A DNA stretch of 32,190 nucleotides from Methylobacter psychrophilus (GTDB taxonomy: Bacteria; Pseudomonadota; Gammaproteobacteria; Methylococcales; Methylomonadaceae), in the NCBI RefSeq assembly GCF_025583945.1, contig NZ_JAOEGU010000045.1, forward strand, positions 1-32,190, written 5' to 3'. Positions 1-9,800 of the stretch are shown here, in pieces (within the stretch, counting starts at the first letter, position 1; each line of letters starts with the position of its first letter). The notes beneath the pieces are model-generated. The model was given only the letters and a program-made list of their open reading frames with translations. It ran no database searches and was not told the origin of the DNA. Made by a program: the position numbers and the translations under genes.

Positions 1-160
1 TTCGATAGCTGCCACCTTTTTCAGTCCAACGCGACAAACTCAGCATGGTTACTCGCCCCGTCATCGACAGCATGGCTTCAATAAGCAGGGTCATCTGCTT
101 TAGCGTGCGGGCTTTTAAATGTGGACTCACGGTGTTGAGTATTGCTATGATTTCGTTCAT
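1..160 (-). CDS. IS transposase, N-terminal fragment (truncated by window edge)
   Basis: Reading leftwards from the ATG at 160-158 gives 53 codons without a stop, beginning MNEIIAILNTVSPHLKAR and ending RWTEKGGSYR at the window edge. The helical start and the M-T-G-R-V-T-M-L plus W-T-E-K-G-G-S-Y-R motif are those of a widespread DDE transposase of the IS4/IS701-like superfamily; the exact family is uncertain because the catalytic core lies off the window. The right-hand copy at 32141 encodes the same first 16 residues and differs from this one only at synonymous positions, which suggests both were under selection rather than decaying freely. Confidence 0.75.
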   Translation of the reverse strand, partial: MNEIIAILNTVSPHLKARTLKQMTLLIEAMLSMTGRVTMLSLSRWTEKGGSYR

Positions 161-270
161 GGTCAGTTTGGGTGCCAATGCTCTGTTAGAAGCGGTATTC
201 TACCTTCTCTGACCTTTCTCCTTCCTCCGATATCTACAAATTACTCATGCCAATTGGCGAAGGTATTGAA
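1..270 (-). mobile_element. 5' end of an insertion sequence (left copy, runs off the window)
   Basis: Positions 1-270 are the reverse complement of 31995-32190, so both window edges carry the same IS end in inverted orientation. The outer tip of the element reads TTCAATACCTTCGCCAATTG (complement of 251-270) and the transposase start codon lies 110 bases further in. The two copies differ by scattered substitutions and by about 36 bases of polypurine repeat that only the right copy has. The 3' half lies outside the window, so the far terminal repeat and any target duplication cannot be seen. Confidence 0.8.
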
Positions 271-310
271 CTATCCTACTGATATAGATAGATAAAATCA
301 TGTAATTATA

Positions 311-340
311 GGAGTGCAAAAAGTTTACTTTTTGCACTCC
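311..340. repeat. Perfect 13-bp hairpin with TTTA loop
   Basis: GGAGTGCAAAAAG at 311-323 is followed by TTTA and its exact complement at 328-340. Neither strand has a T-run after the stem, so it is a poor intrinsic terminator. It lies 40 bases inside the left IS end. The rest of 271-660 is AT-rich and I see no gene in it. Confidence 0.6.
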
Positions 341-674
341 TCAGCATTGATGCCATAAGCCACCAAACATTACTTTTCACTTTTTTGATAGATGGGCATA
401 AATAGCCAATTTGGATTTCAGAGTTTGTCAAAACCCTCGCCTTTATAATTGGTATAAAATACTTAATATGCGCGTAACAATATGAAATATACGGTTAAAT
501 GTGAAAATAAAAGCCATGAATTTTTCCGGACAAGAAATATTATTTATATTCAACGTGTTATATGAAATATTGCTGAGCGCCATAGAATCGATTTTTTCTC
601 TACAAACCACGAACCACAAGGATTTCAGAGAGGTCGTGGAACAAACCGTTCTGTTGGTTAATTAACCCCATCAA

Positions 675-836
675 GTAAAAGGCAGGGTCGAAGAAGCAAA
701 AGGTAAAGTCAAGGAAGCCGCTGGCGTGATACTGGACGATAAGGGTATGGAAATTGAAGGAAATGTCCAAAAGAACGTCGGCAAAGTCCAGAAGGGTCTT
801 GGTGATATCAAGGATGATATTAAGAAAGACAAATAA
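675..836 (+). pseudogene. csbD: CsbD-family stress protein remnant lacking a start codon
   Basis: The 53 codons from 675 read VKGRVEEAKGKVKEAAGVIL and end DIKKDK before the TAA at 834-836. This is the CsbD fold's repeated K-G-x-x-x-E-x-x-G pattern and closely matches the intact paralogue at 21542-21727 (shared blocks GVILDDK and MEI-x-GNVQKN-x-GKVQ). The intact copy begins MNKDQVEG. Here the matching bases read ATTAACCCCATCAAGTAAAA, that is ATG changed to ATT plus about one lost base, and an in-frame TAA lies at 663-665. No usable ATG, GTG or TTG starts the frame. The body shows no other damage, so the start was lost recently, or initiation is non-canonical, or there is a sequence error. CsbD proteins are small soluble proteins induced in general or osmotic stress; their molecular role is unsettled. 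Confidence 0.75.
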
Positions 837-1360
837 CCTGTACTGCTTAGCTGCTGTGCAGGCGAGTCAGGGCAAACCGGCCCGTGCTGCACGGCAGCAA
901 CGTGATACTCTCAAATATTTTTACAGAAAATGAACATGAAACTCACCGGAATTATTTACAGCCACCGTTTTGATATTCCGTTCGTTTGACGCAATACTTC
1001 CCAAGTATAAACAATGTCCTTTTTGAATTATCGTTATCCAGCGGTGTGTCTTGAAAGAATTAAAAAACACTATATACTGATAGCCACTGACTAGTATGTT
1101 AGTTATTGGATAGACTCCTAGTAATCAATCAGCTTTGATATGTCGAGTAAACTTCGCATTACACACCCGTAATTGTCCATGCTTTACTCGTCAAGATAGG
1201 ATTGACTGATTACTAGTCAATTTGTGTTCAGAACGTTCCGGATGTGGGCGAGTGAATTGGTTGGATAGGCACAAAGCCGCTCGTTTGAAGTCGATCTGAT
1301 TTCCAATACCTACTTTTTAGTCAAAAACGCCTATTTTATAGTTTTTTTTTGGAGAAAAAA
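837..1360. other. Gene-free stretch with a long imperfect hairpin
   Basis: I see no convincing gene here. A very short frame begins at ATG 928 (MNMKLTGII) but stops after 19 codons; it could be the wrecked start of a small membrane protein. The main structure is the hairpin at 1118-1216. The ribosome binding site of the next gene lies at 1351-1354. Confidence 0.5.
1118..1216. repeat. Imperfect 99-bp palindromic element (MITE or structured repeat)
   Basis: CTAGTAATCAATCAG at 1118-1132 pairs with TTGACTGATTACTAG at 1202-1216 (13 of 15). Inside it, CGAGTAAA at 1144-1151 pairs with TTTACTCG at 1183-1190, and ATTAC at 1158-1162 with GTAAT at 1169-1173. The three nested stems form one extended arm of about 100 bases. 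There is no coding capacity and no T-run. A second palindrome family in this window (20914-21000) has TAGTCA ends that are only loosely similar. Confidence 0.5.
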
Positions 1361-1534
1361 ATGTCAACCGATACAGAATCAGAAGACGCAAGAAAAGCCG
1401 CAGAAATAGCTGAAATTCACGCACGTGAAGCTGAAGCTAACGCGCTTGAAGCGGAAGCTCGCGCTCGTGAAGCTGAAGCTAGCGCTAGAGAGGATGCCGC
1501 AAACCGTGACAGTAATGTGAATGGGAAACCTTAA
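1361..1534 (+). CDS. Small charged heptad-repeat protein (57 aa), unknown function
   Basis: The start is the ATG at 1361, because GGAG at 1351-1354 sits 6 bases upstream as a clear ribosome binding site; the in-frame TTG at 1349 overlaps that site. Residues 18-47 are built of near-exact 7-residue units of the form xAREAEA (HAREAEA, NALEAEA, RAREAEA, SAREDAA), alternating Arg/Glu/Ala. Such composition strongly favours a solvent-exposed single helix or a weak coiled coil. There is no signal peptide, membrane segment or cysteine. The tail DSNVNGKP is disordered. A stem-loop at 1616-1637 follows. I do not recognise a family. The clean binding site and intact frame argue that it is expressed. Confidence 0.65.
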   Translation: MSTDTESEDARKAAEIAEIHAREAEANALEAEARAREAEASAREDAANRDSNVNGKP

Positions 1535-1615
1535 TAGGCCAAGCAGCACCGTGTATGATGTGTTTGCACGCGGTACAGCCTAAATTTATAGGGGATTTAA
1601 AGCCTCCGCAACAGA

Positions 1616-1637
1616 AATAACGCTAAAGAGCGTTATT
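1616..1637 (+). terminator. Stem-loop after the heptad-repeat gene, possible terminator
   Basis: AATAACGCT at 1616-1624, loop AAAG, then the exact complement AGCGTTATT at 1629-1637, followed by GTTTGCC. The stem is perfect but the T-run is weak, so it may be a poor intrinsic terminator. It lies 82 bases past the stop of the small gene and 80 bases before the first Crp-type gene, separating the two transcripts. Confidence 0.45.
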
Positions 1638-1716
1638 GTTTGCCAAAATTGTGTCCATCTTTGAATAGTTAAAACTAATGCCAGTCACTATTAACTAATA
1701 AACAGGAAGAGTGCTT

Positions 1717-2451
1717 ATGACTGAATTTTGTCCTCGACAAAACTATCTTCTCAACGCACTCCCGGCAGTCGAATACGCGTGCCTTTTCCCCCATCTGGAA
1801 CAGGTTCCTATGCCGCTCGGCAAAATCCTTTACGAGTTTGGGGATCAGTTGCATCATGCCTATTTCCCCACGACCTGCATTGTGTCCAAGCTTTATGTCA
1901 TGGAGAATGGCGCATCGGCCGAAATCGCCGTGATTGGCAACGAGGGCATCATTGGTGTCGACCTCGTCATGGGCGGCGGAACCATGCCTAATCGGGCCAT
2001 TGTACAGAGCGGGGGCTACGCTTATCGGCTAAGAGCGCATTTACTTATACAGCAATTCGATCGCTTTGGGGGACGTCGTAGCGGGGCACTCAACCGTTTG
2101 TTGCTGCGTTATGCTCAGGCACTCATGATCCAGATGGCACAAACAGCGGCCTGTAATCGGCATCATTCGGTGGACCAGCAACTCTGTCGCTGGCTGCTGC
2201 TAAGCCTCGACCGGTCCGCTGCGAACGAGTTGATCATGACCCAGGAATTGATCGCCAATATGCTCGGCGTGCGCCGCGAAGGCGTCACGGAAGCCGCAAA
2301 CAAATTGCAGAAAGCGGGATTGATTAATTATTGCCGTGGCCACATCAGAGTACTAGACCGGCCCGGATTGGAAATGCGGGTCTGCGAATGCTACCAAGTG
2401 GTCAAAACGGAATTTGATCGCCGGCTACCTCGGTCCGCAGTGATCCTTTGA
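1717..2451 (+). CDS. Crp/Fnr-family transcriptional regulator (copy 1)
   Basis: A 244-residue protein with the Crp/Fnr layout: an N-terminal cyclic-nucleotide-binding-like beta-roll (residues about 20-130, with VIGNEGIIGVDL), a long dimerisation helix (about 125-160), and a C-terminal winged helix-turn-helix (about 185-220, TQELIANMLGVRREGVTEAA). The beta-roll lacks the G-E-L and R-S/T-A phosphate-binding cassette of true cAMP receptors and the N-terminal cysteine cluster of FNR, so the ligand is unknown. The start is ATG 1717, seven bases after AGGAAGAG; a GTG at 1711 is possible but too close to that site. It is paralogous to the next gene (shared FPT, IGNEG, ACxRxH and LGVRR blocks). The target genes are unknown; the glucan synthase downstream on the same strand is an obvious candidate by position only. 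Confidence 0.85.
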   Translation: MTEFCPRQNYLLNALPAVEYACLFPHLEQVPMPLGKILYEFGDQLHHAYFPTTCIVSKLYVMENGASAEIAVIGNEGIIGVDLVMGGGTMPNRAIVQSGGYAYRLRAHLLIQQFDRFGGRRSGALNRLLLRYAQALMIQMAQTAACNRHHSVDQQLCRWLLLSLDRSAANELIMTQELIANMLGVRREGVTEAANKLQKAGLINYCRGHIRVLDRPGLEMRVCECYQVVKTEFDRRLPRSAVIL

Positions 2452-2800
2452 CCTTCCGAAGTCGAGCCATGCCTTATCGTGCAGCACTTGAAACAAGCGT
2501 TTCTTCTTTCTCTGGAAGATATTAGTTGCGAAAAATCAGTCATGGCACTAACGGATTTAATGTTCCGAGCTACTGAGTAGTAGAATAACCGCTTGGGTTA
2601 GCGAACTTATCCTCGCCCCCGTCTTTCTTGGTCTAACGTTTATATGTGCGCTAACGTACAGACGGAAGATAGTTGATGCTGTAATGTCGCCTCCAGACTA
2701 GTGAGGACATGTTTCGTGACAATCTCCGCTAACGGATTTATCAATGCCCTGATCCTTATGACGCCGGTCAGGTTTACCCAACTATCGCAGCAGAGTATAT
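2452..2800. other. Intergenic stretch between the two Crp-type genes
   Basis: There is no gene here. The 12-base word CTAACGGATTTA occurs twice in the same direction, at 2548-2559 and 2729-2740, and could be a pair of regulator sites or chance. No terminator-like hairpin is evident after the first regulator. The long gap argues that the second regulator has its own promoter. Confidence 0.4.
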
Positions 2801-3508
2801 ATGTCGTCCACCCAAGCTGTCCTTGCTAACAATCGTCTGCTGGCTTCCCTGCCCCGTAAGGCTAGCGAACAGTTGCTCGCCAATTGCGAAGAAATAGAGC
2901 TCATTTTTGCCGAGGTGCTCTATCGCCCCGGAGAGTTCATTTCGAACGTTTACTTCCCGACGGGAAGCGCTATTTCCTTGGTAAACCGCATTAATGGCGA
3001 CGCGGGCTTGGAAGTGGGATTGATCGGTAATGAAGGCATGCTTGGAATCACCCTTGCACTGGGAGTCGATGTCGCGCCATTTTACGCTCTGGTTCATGCG
3101 GCAGGCTCTGCATTGCGCATGCCGACGGCAGTGTTCTTGCATGAACTTGATCAGGGTCCGGCTCTGCAACTGGAATTGAAACGCTACCTTTATGTGTCGA
3201 TGAGCCAGTTCGGGCAAATGACCGCCTGTAGCCGTTTCCATGCTTTAGAGCCGCGCCTCGCCCGTTTGCTGTTAATGACTCAGGACCGGGCGCACTTGAA
3301 CCATTTCCATATCACTCACGTATTCCTGGCCTCTATGTTGGGGGTACGGCGCGTCGGCATCACCAAAGCGGCGAATTCGTTGCTCAAGCAAAAGCTCATC
3401 AGCTACCGCCGCGGGGACATAACTATTCTCGACCGCGTCGGCCTGGAAGCCGCTTCTTGTGAGTGTTATCGGACCCATAAAGAAATTTACCAGCGTATCA
3501 TGAGTTAG
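2801..3508 (+). CDS. Crp/Fnr-family transcriptional regulator (copy 2)
   Basis: A 235-residue paralogue of the preceding regulator. It has a beta-roll at about 25-130 (YFPTGSAISLVNRINGDAGL, then GLIGNEGMLGITLALG), a dimer helix with the block ACSRFH at about 135-165, and a winged helix-turn-helix at about 170-215 (HVFLASMLGVRRVGITKAAN). As in copy 1, the cAMP-contacting Arg and Ser/Thr cassette is missing, so it probably senses something else or acts without ligand. The start is ATG 2801, preceded only by a weak GCAGAG; no better start is seen. Copy 1 and copy 2 share the same architecture but only moderate sequence identity, so the duplication is old. It may heterodimerise with or oppose copy 1 (inference). 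Confidence 0.85.
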   Translation: MSSTQAVLANNRLLASLPRKASEQLLANCEEIELIFAEVLYRPGEFISNVYFPTGSAISLVNRINGDAGLEVGLIGNEGMLGITLALGVDVAPFYALVHAAGSALRMPTAVFLHELDQGPALQLELKRYLYVSMSQFGQMTACSRFHALEPRLARLLLMTQDRAHLNHFHITHVFLASMLGVRRVGITKAANSLLKQKLISYRRGDITILDRVGLEAASCECYRTHKEIYQRIMS

Positions 3509-3889
3509 GCAAGCAAGCAAAAATCCATCCAGCGCTACACCGGAGTTCTGGCTACCGCTACCAGCACACTCATTACGGACGATTAGGATGGCTAGGAACG
3601 AGTCGAACACGGGTAGCGCTGACTCGGGATACTAGCTAACAATTACGGCGTACCCGTCATTTAGCATAATGATCCTGATTTTATAGATGGCCATATCAGA
3701 GTAGTCAAGCACATCTCGAAGGTTTCAGGCATGAGACTGAACCATCGGCTGTGGTGTGTTAAAAAGCTTGGAAAATTTATCCGTTTTCCCAGAAAAGAAC
3801 ATAAAAAATTACCAGCTATTTTACAGCCACATGAATCTGGCACAGATAACGACTTGCTTTATTTTTACTGCGACGCGGAGAATCAAATC

Positions 3890-6800
3890 ATGACCAAGCA
3901 GCGAGAAAGACGGCACTATAGTAGAATCGAGCATCCGGGTGCCGAGGAAGCGCCCATCCGCTTCGAGTTGTTCAGCACAGAACGACTGGAACAGCATGCG
4001 GTAAGTTTGGCGCATGCGCAAAAAATCAGTAGCCGGCAGAAAGGTCAAAAGCTAATTCCGCGGGTGCGCGAAAATTGCCGGGTGTTGCGTGATGCCTATG
4101 AAGCTGTTGCCAAGGCAGTCCTTGAGCAACACGCCATCACGCCGGCAGCAGAATGGCTTCTGGATAATTTTCATGTGCTCGAGGAGCAAGTCAGCGACAT
4201 TCACGTCGACTTTCCCGAAAGCTTTTACCAGGATCTGCCCAAATTGGCCGAAGGTGTCCTTACGGGCTATCCACGTGTATACGGCATTGCTTGGGCCTTA
4301 GTGGCCCATACCGACAGCCACTTTGAACCGGATTTGCTGACGCTTTTCGTGCGGGCATACCAAAGTGTCGAACCTCTTAAGATCGGAGAGCTCTGGGCGA
4401 TACCCAGTACTCTGCGGGTTTTGCTGGTCGAGAATCTTCGCCGCATGGCCGTCCGTATCATGCGTTCCCAACAAGGTCGTCAACTGGGCGATGAATTCCT
4501 CGATAGGTTCGAACAAATTGCCCCTCAAACTGATAAAGCGGATTCGCCCCTTCCTGAGGGAATATTGCCTGCTCCTCAGCTTTGTCAGGCGTTTGTGGTT
4601 CAGATCCTGCAACGTTTACATGATCCGCATCCGGGAGCTGTGCTCAGTCTCGATTTTCTGAATGACTGGTTGGGCCAGCAAGGTGTCAGCCTTGATGAAA
4701 TTGTCCGTCGGGAACATGCCGACCAGATCGCTGATAACCAGACAGTCCGTAACATCATTATCAGCATGCGTGCAATTTCTACGTTTGACTGGTCGAAGTT
4801 CGCCGAAGATGCGAGCTTGATAGATGCATGCTTGCGTGCTCATAAGGGCTATGGGGCGATGAATTTTCTGACTCGCGATCGTTACCGTCACGCTATTGAG
4901 GATCTTGCCAAACGCTCGGTGCATTCTGAAGTTGAGATCGCTCGTCGGGTGCTCGACAAGATCCAGCGCGTCAGTGAGTCGCCCACTGCCGATAACCGAC
5001 AGCAGGAACCTGGCTATTACTTGATCGGTGCCGGCCGTTATGTATTCGAACAGGAAATCGATTATCGGCCTACCTTCAAACAACGGTTTCTGCGCGGCTA
5101 TGTCGCCCACGCGGGACTCGCTTATATGGGCAGTATTGGTCTATTAACGGGATTGTTGCTCGAAATTCCTTTGGTTGCGAGTGTCGAGGCGGGGCTCAAC
5201 GGATTACCGTTGTTCTTACTGGCGCTATTTGGGATGTTTCCCGCCTCGGATATCGCCGTTGGCCTGGTGAACCGGTTTATAATTTCGAGTCTTCCGCCGC
5301 GTTATCTGCCACGCTTCGACCCAAGTCACCAGTCACAGCTTGAGCTCAAGGACAGCCTGCCTTTGACGCTAAGCACGTTCGTCGTCGTACCCACGATGTT
5401 CGTTAGTGAATCCGGTGTAAAAGAGCAAATTGACCAAATGGAGATCCGTTATCTGGCCAATCCCGAGAGCTATGTGCGTTTTGCCCTGTTGTCCGATTGG
5501 AAGGATGCGGAACAGGAAACACTACCGAACGATGACCGTCTGTTGAGCCTGGCCACTGGCGCGGTTGCCGAACTCAATGCCAAGTATGGAGAGCAACTAT
5601 TTTTTGTGTTTCACCGAAAACGCTTGTGGAATCCTTGTGAAGGCAAGTGGATGGGATGGGAACGTAAGCGCGGCAAGCTGCATGAGTTTAACCGTCTGCT
5701 GCGTGGCGCTGCCGACACATCTTTTCTCCCGATGGATGGCAAGCCAGCGCAAGCGCCCTCTGGCGTTTGTTATGTGATTACGCTTGATGCCGATACGAAG
5801 TTGCCCATGGGAGTTGTTTCCCAATTGGTAGGCATGGCTGCCCACCCGCTAAACTGGCCGGTATTCGATCCAGTTACTCAGTGTGTCGTGGATGGCTACG
5901 GTATCCTCCAGCCACGGGTGACGCCGACTCTGCCGCATCGGCAAGAGCACTCGCTGTTTCACCGGATTTTTGCCGGGAGTTCCGGCACGAACGCCTATTC
6001 CAGTTCGGCGTCCGAGCTCTATCAGGACTTGTTTGCACTCGGTACTTTTACTGGCAAGGGCTTGTATCACGTCGATATTTTCGAAGCCGCCCTGGCCGGG
6101 CGTGTGCCGGAAAATAGTTTGCTCAGTCATGACTTGTTTGAGAGTGTCTATGCACGCTGTGCACTGGTTAACGATATCGAGTTTTTTGAGGAGTTTCCTT
6201 CTCATACGGAAGTGGCAGCACTGCGTGAGCACCGTTGGACACGAGGCGATTGGCAACTATTACCCTGGATCTTTGGACCTCGTGGCAAGGGGATGCCTTT
6301 AATCGGGCGTTGGAAAATGCTCGACAATTTACGTCGTTCCCTTTCGGCTCCGGGGGCCTTATTTGCCTTGGTCACAACCTGGGCTACCCCGAATGCACCG
6401 CAGGCCATCCTGGTTGGGTTTGTACTAACGGCTCTGGCTTTTCCTGCTATCTTGACGATTATAAGTGGGCTCACTTGGCCCCGTCGAGGCATCTCGTTGG
6501 GTACCCATCTGCAAGTGGTCGGAGAGAATGTGCTATGGACAATCGGCAACAGCTTGGTATCGTTGACGTTACTCGCACAACATGCCTTGCTAATGATGGA
6601 TGCCATCGGCCGCACCCTGATTAGGCTGTTTATTACCCGGCGGCAATTGCTCAACTGGGTCACCGCCTTGCAGGCAAAGTCAGCGGCAGGTCACGATTTA
6701 AAGAACCTTATCGTGTCCATGAGCAGTTCGACCACTGTCCTCATTGGTACCGGTGCGGTGGTGCTACTGTTCAATCCGGTCGGCATCGAGTTCGCGGCAC

Positions 6801-9800
6801 CCTTTCTGCTATTATGGTGGCTGGCACCGGTCTTCGGCCGCGCCTTGAGTCTCCCGCCCAAACTCGATTGGGCAGAGGCTCCACTGCCAGGGGATAGTGA
6901 GCAACTCCGCTTGATTGGGAGGCGTATCTGGTGCTTTTTTACGACCTTTGTGACGGCACAGGAGAGTTATCTGCCGCCGGATAATTTTCAGGAAGATCCG
7001 CTAGCCGTTACCGCTCATCGCAGTTCGCCGACCAATTTCGGTCTCTATCTATTGTCTGTCGTGGCGGCCCGCGATTTCGGCTGGATCGGCCTGATGGACA
7101 CGGTCGACCGGCTCGAAAACACGCTGACGACACTTAATTCGCTACCGCGTCAACACGGTCATTTTTATAACTGGTACGATACCTGCGATTTACACCCACT
7201 GGAACCTCGGTATATATCGACCGTGGATAGTGGTAACCTGGCGGGACATTTGCTCACGCTGGCCTATATCTGCCGGGAAACACTGAAGCGACCGGTTGCA
7301 CTCTCTACCGCGTTGGCAGGTCTGGCGGATACCTATCAACTATTTATGGTCTCACTCACTAAAATCAGCGATGACCGACGTACGTTCACAGTTACCCTGA
7401 AAGCGTTGCGAGAAAAAGCGGTGGTTCTTGGCACGCTTCTGGAAAATCATCCTGATGGCCCGGACGGCTGGAGTCAGTTGTGGCGGCAGTTGACAGGCTG
7501 CGCTGACAGGTTGCAGGATATGGCGCAAGCCTACACCGCCGAATGCGGCGATGCGGGTGACAGTGAAATGCTGGTGTGGGCTACCTTGCTACGCGATGAC
7601 ATCTGCTCTCACGCTCGCGATGTGGATAACTTGGTTCCGTGGATCCATTTCGCCCGTCACCTCAATGTGAGTACTCAATCAGAAGTACAGCATCCTTGTT
7701 CTTCGCTGTTTCGGAAGCCATTGACCCTGGAAACTCACCTAAATGACCTCTCGGGCTGTTATATGAGCGGCGTGGCTGATCTTGAGGCCACGCCTGTAAG
7801 CTTCCTTGAATCCATTGAACTGGAAACAATGACGAAGCTACTTTGGCATGCCGGAGAACAAGTCAAAGCACTGACGGAACGCTTGGAAAACATGGCTGCA
7901 CAGATAGACACTTTGTTCCACGACATGGATTTTAGCTTTCTTTATGATCCTAAATGTCACCTGTTTTCCCTTGGGTATCGCGTGACAGAAGGTACCCTGG
8001 AGGCTAGTTATTATGATTTGCTTGCCTCCGAGGCACGCCTGGCCAGTTTCGTTGCGATTGCCAAGCGCGATGTGCCAAGCAAACACTGGTTTCGCCTTGG
8101 TCGAAGGGTGACTCATGTTGCCGGTGGTAACGTGCTGCTCTCATGGTCTGGATCGATGTTTGAATACTTGATGCCCTCTCTGGTGATGTTTACGCCACGT
8201 TATAGTCTGCTTGATCAGACCTGCCGCCTGGTGGTGAAGCGGCAAATCGGCTATGGCAAGGAGCATGATGTGCCGTGGGGCGTCTCGGAGTCGGCATTCA
8301 ATGACCGCGACCTGTTTTTCACCTATCAATATGAGGCTTTTGGCGTACCCGGTCTGGGCATGAAGCGTGGCCTTGGCGAAAATCTGGTGATTGCCCCTTA
8401 TGCCACGGCCTTGGCTGCGATGTACCTCCCGCAAGCCGCTGTGGAAAATTTCGGGCGATTGGAAAAGGAGGGCGCACTAGGCCGTTTCGGTTTTTATGAA
8501 GCGCTTGATTTCACTCCTGTTCGGCTTGCCGAAGGTCAGCGGGTCGCGATTGTGCGTTGCTATATGGCCCACCACCAGGGCATGTCCCTGATAGCCATTG
8601 CCAATGTCGTCCATAACGGGGCGATGCGCCATCGCTTCCACGGCACACCGCTGATTGAGGCGGCTGACTTGTTGTTGCAGGAGCGCGTCCCAAGCGGTGC
8701 GGATACCAGTAGTCTGCCGATTCTCCAGGATCTTCCCGACGCCAAGGAAGTCGTGCAGCCGCCACTTAGGCGTGTACCTTCTGCGACGTCTTTAATACCG
8801 TCCACGCACTTGCTGTCCAACGGACGTTATGCGGTCATGATCACCGCCGCCGGATCGGGCTACAGTTTGTGGCGGAATTTGGCGGTGACGCGCTGGCGCG
8901 AAGATGTGACGCGGGATGCTTGGGGCAGTTATATCTATCTGCGTGATGTCGCTAGCGCCGCCGTATGGTCTGCGGGATACCAGCCAACGACAGCAGTTCC
9001 CGACTTCTACGAGGTGTTCTTTGCCGAAGACCGTGTTCGTATTACTCGCAGGGACGGCACGATATCTAGTGTACTGGAGATTGTCGTCTCGCCTGAGGAC
9101 GATGCGGAAATCCGGCGTTTAAGTTTAACCAATAATGGGCCGTATGCCCGGGAAATCGAAATCACCTCTTATGCGGAGATTGTACTCGCCCCCTCTCCTG
9201 CCGATATCGCACACCCTGTTTTTTCCAATTTGTTCATCGAAACCGACTATCTGCCTCAGGCCTGCGGCTTGATTGCACATCGTCGCCAGCGTGCGGTCGG
9301 CGACCCTATAATCTGGGCTGCCCATGTGCTGGCTAGCAGCCAAGCCGATGATGGCGGAGTCCAATATGAGTCCGATCGAATCCGCTTTATCGGGCGTGGA
9401 CAAACGCTACGGGAACCTGTTGCAGTGATGGATGGACGCGTGCTAACGAAGACTATTGGGGCGGTTCTCGATCCGATATTCTGTCTGCGCACACGCATTT
9501 ATATTGCGGCAGGAGCAACCGAACACGTAACCTTTACCACTTTAATTGCAAGCTCACGTGAGGCAGTAAAGGATCTGGCCGACAAATACCACAACGTCGC
9601 CACGTTCGAACGCGTGTCTGCCTTGGCATGGACTCACGCCCATGTGCAACTGCATTATCTACGTACCAAGCCGAACGAGGCCCAGCTGTTTCAGGATCTG
9701 GGCAACCGTTTGCTCTATGCGGATTCCTTGCTGCGGTCATCCAGCAAACTGATTCAGATGAATACCTTGAATGTTTCCGGGCTTTGGCGTTATGGTATCT

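Noticed and set aside
311-340. Intrinsic terminator at the perfect hairpin
   Set aside because: No U-tract follows the stem on either strand, so it is reported as a repeat instead.
2774-3241. 155-codon minus-strand open frame opposite the second Crp gene
   Set aside because: Antisense shadow of a well-supported regulator, no binding site or family features.
3731-3889. N-terminal 53-residue extension of the glucan synthase
   Set aside because: ATG 3731 has a fair binding site, but the extension is AT-rich and does not resemble the family, while ATG 3890 has GGAG at good distance just before the conserved start. Mentioned as an alternative only.
4616-5110. 164-codon minus-strand open frame inside the glucan synthase gene
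   Set aside because: Shadow of a strongly supported gene; His/Arg-rich antisense composition.
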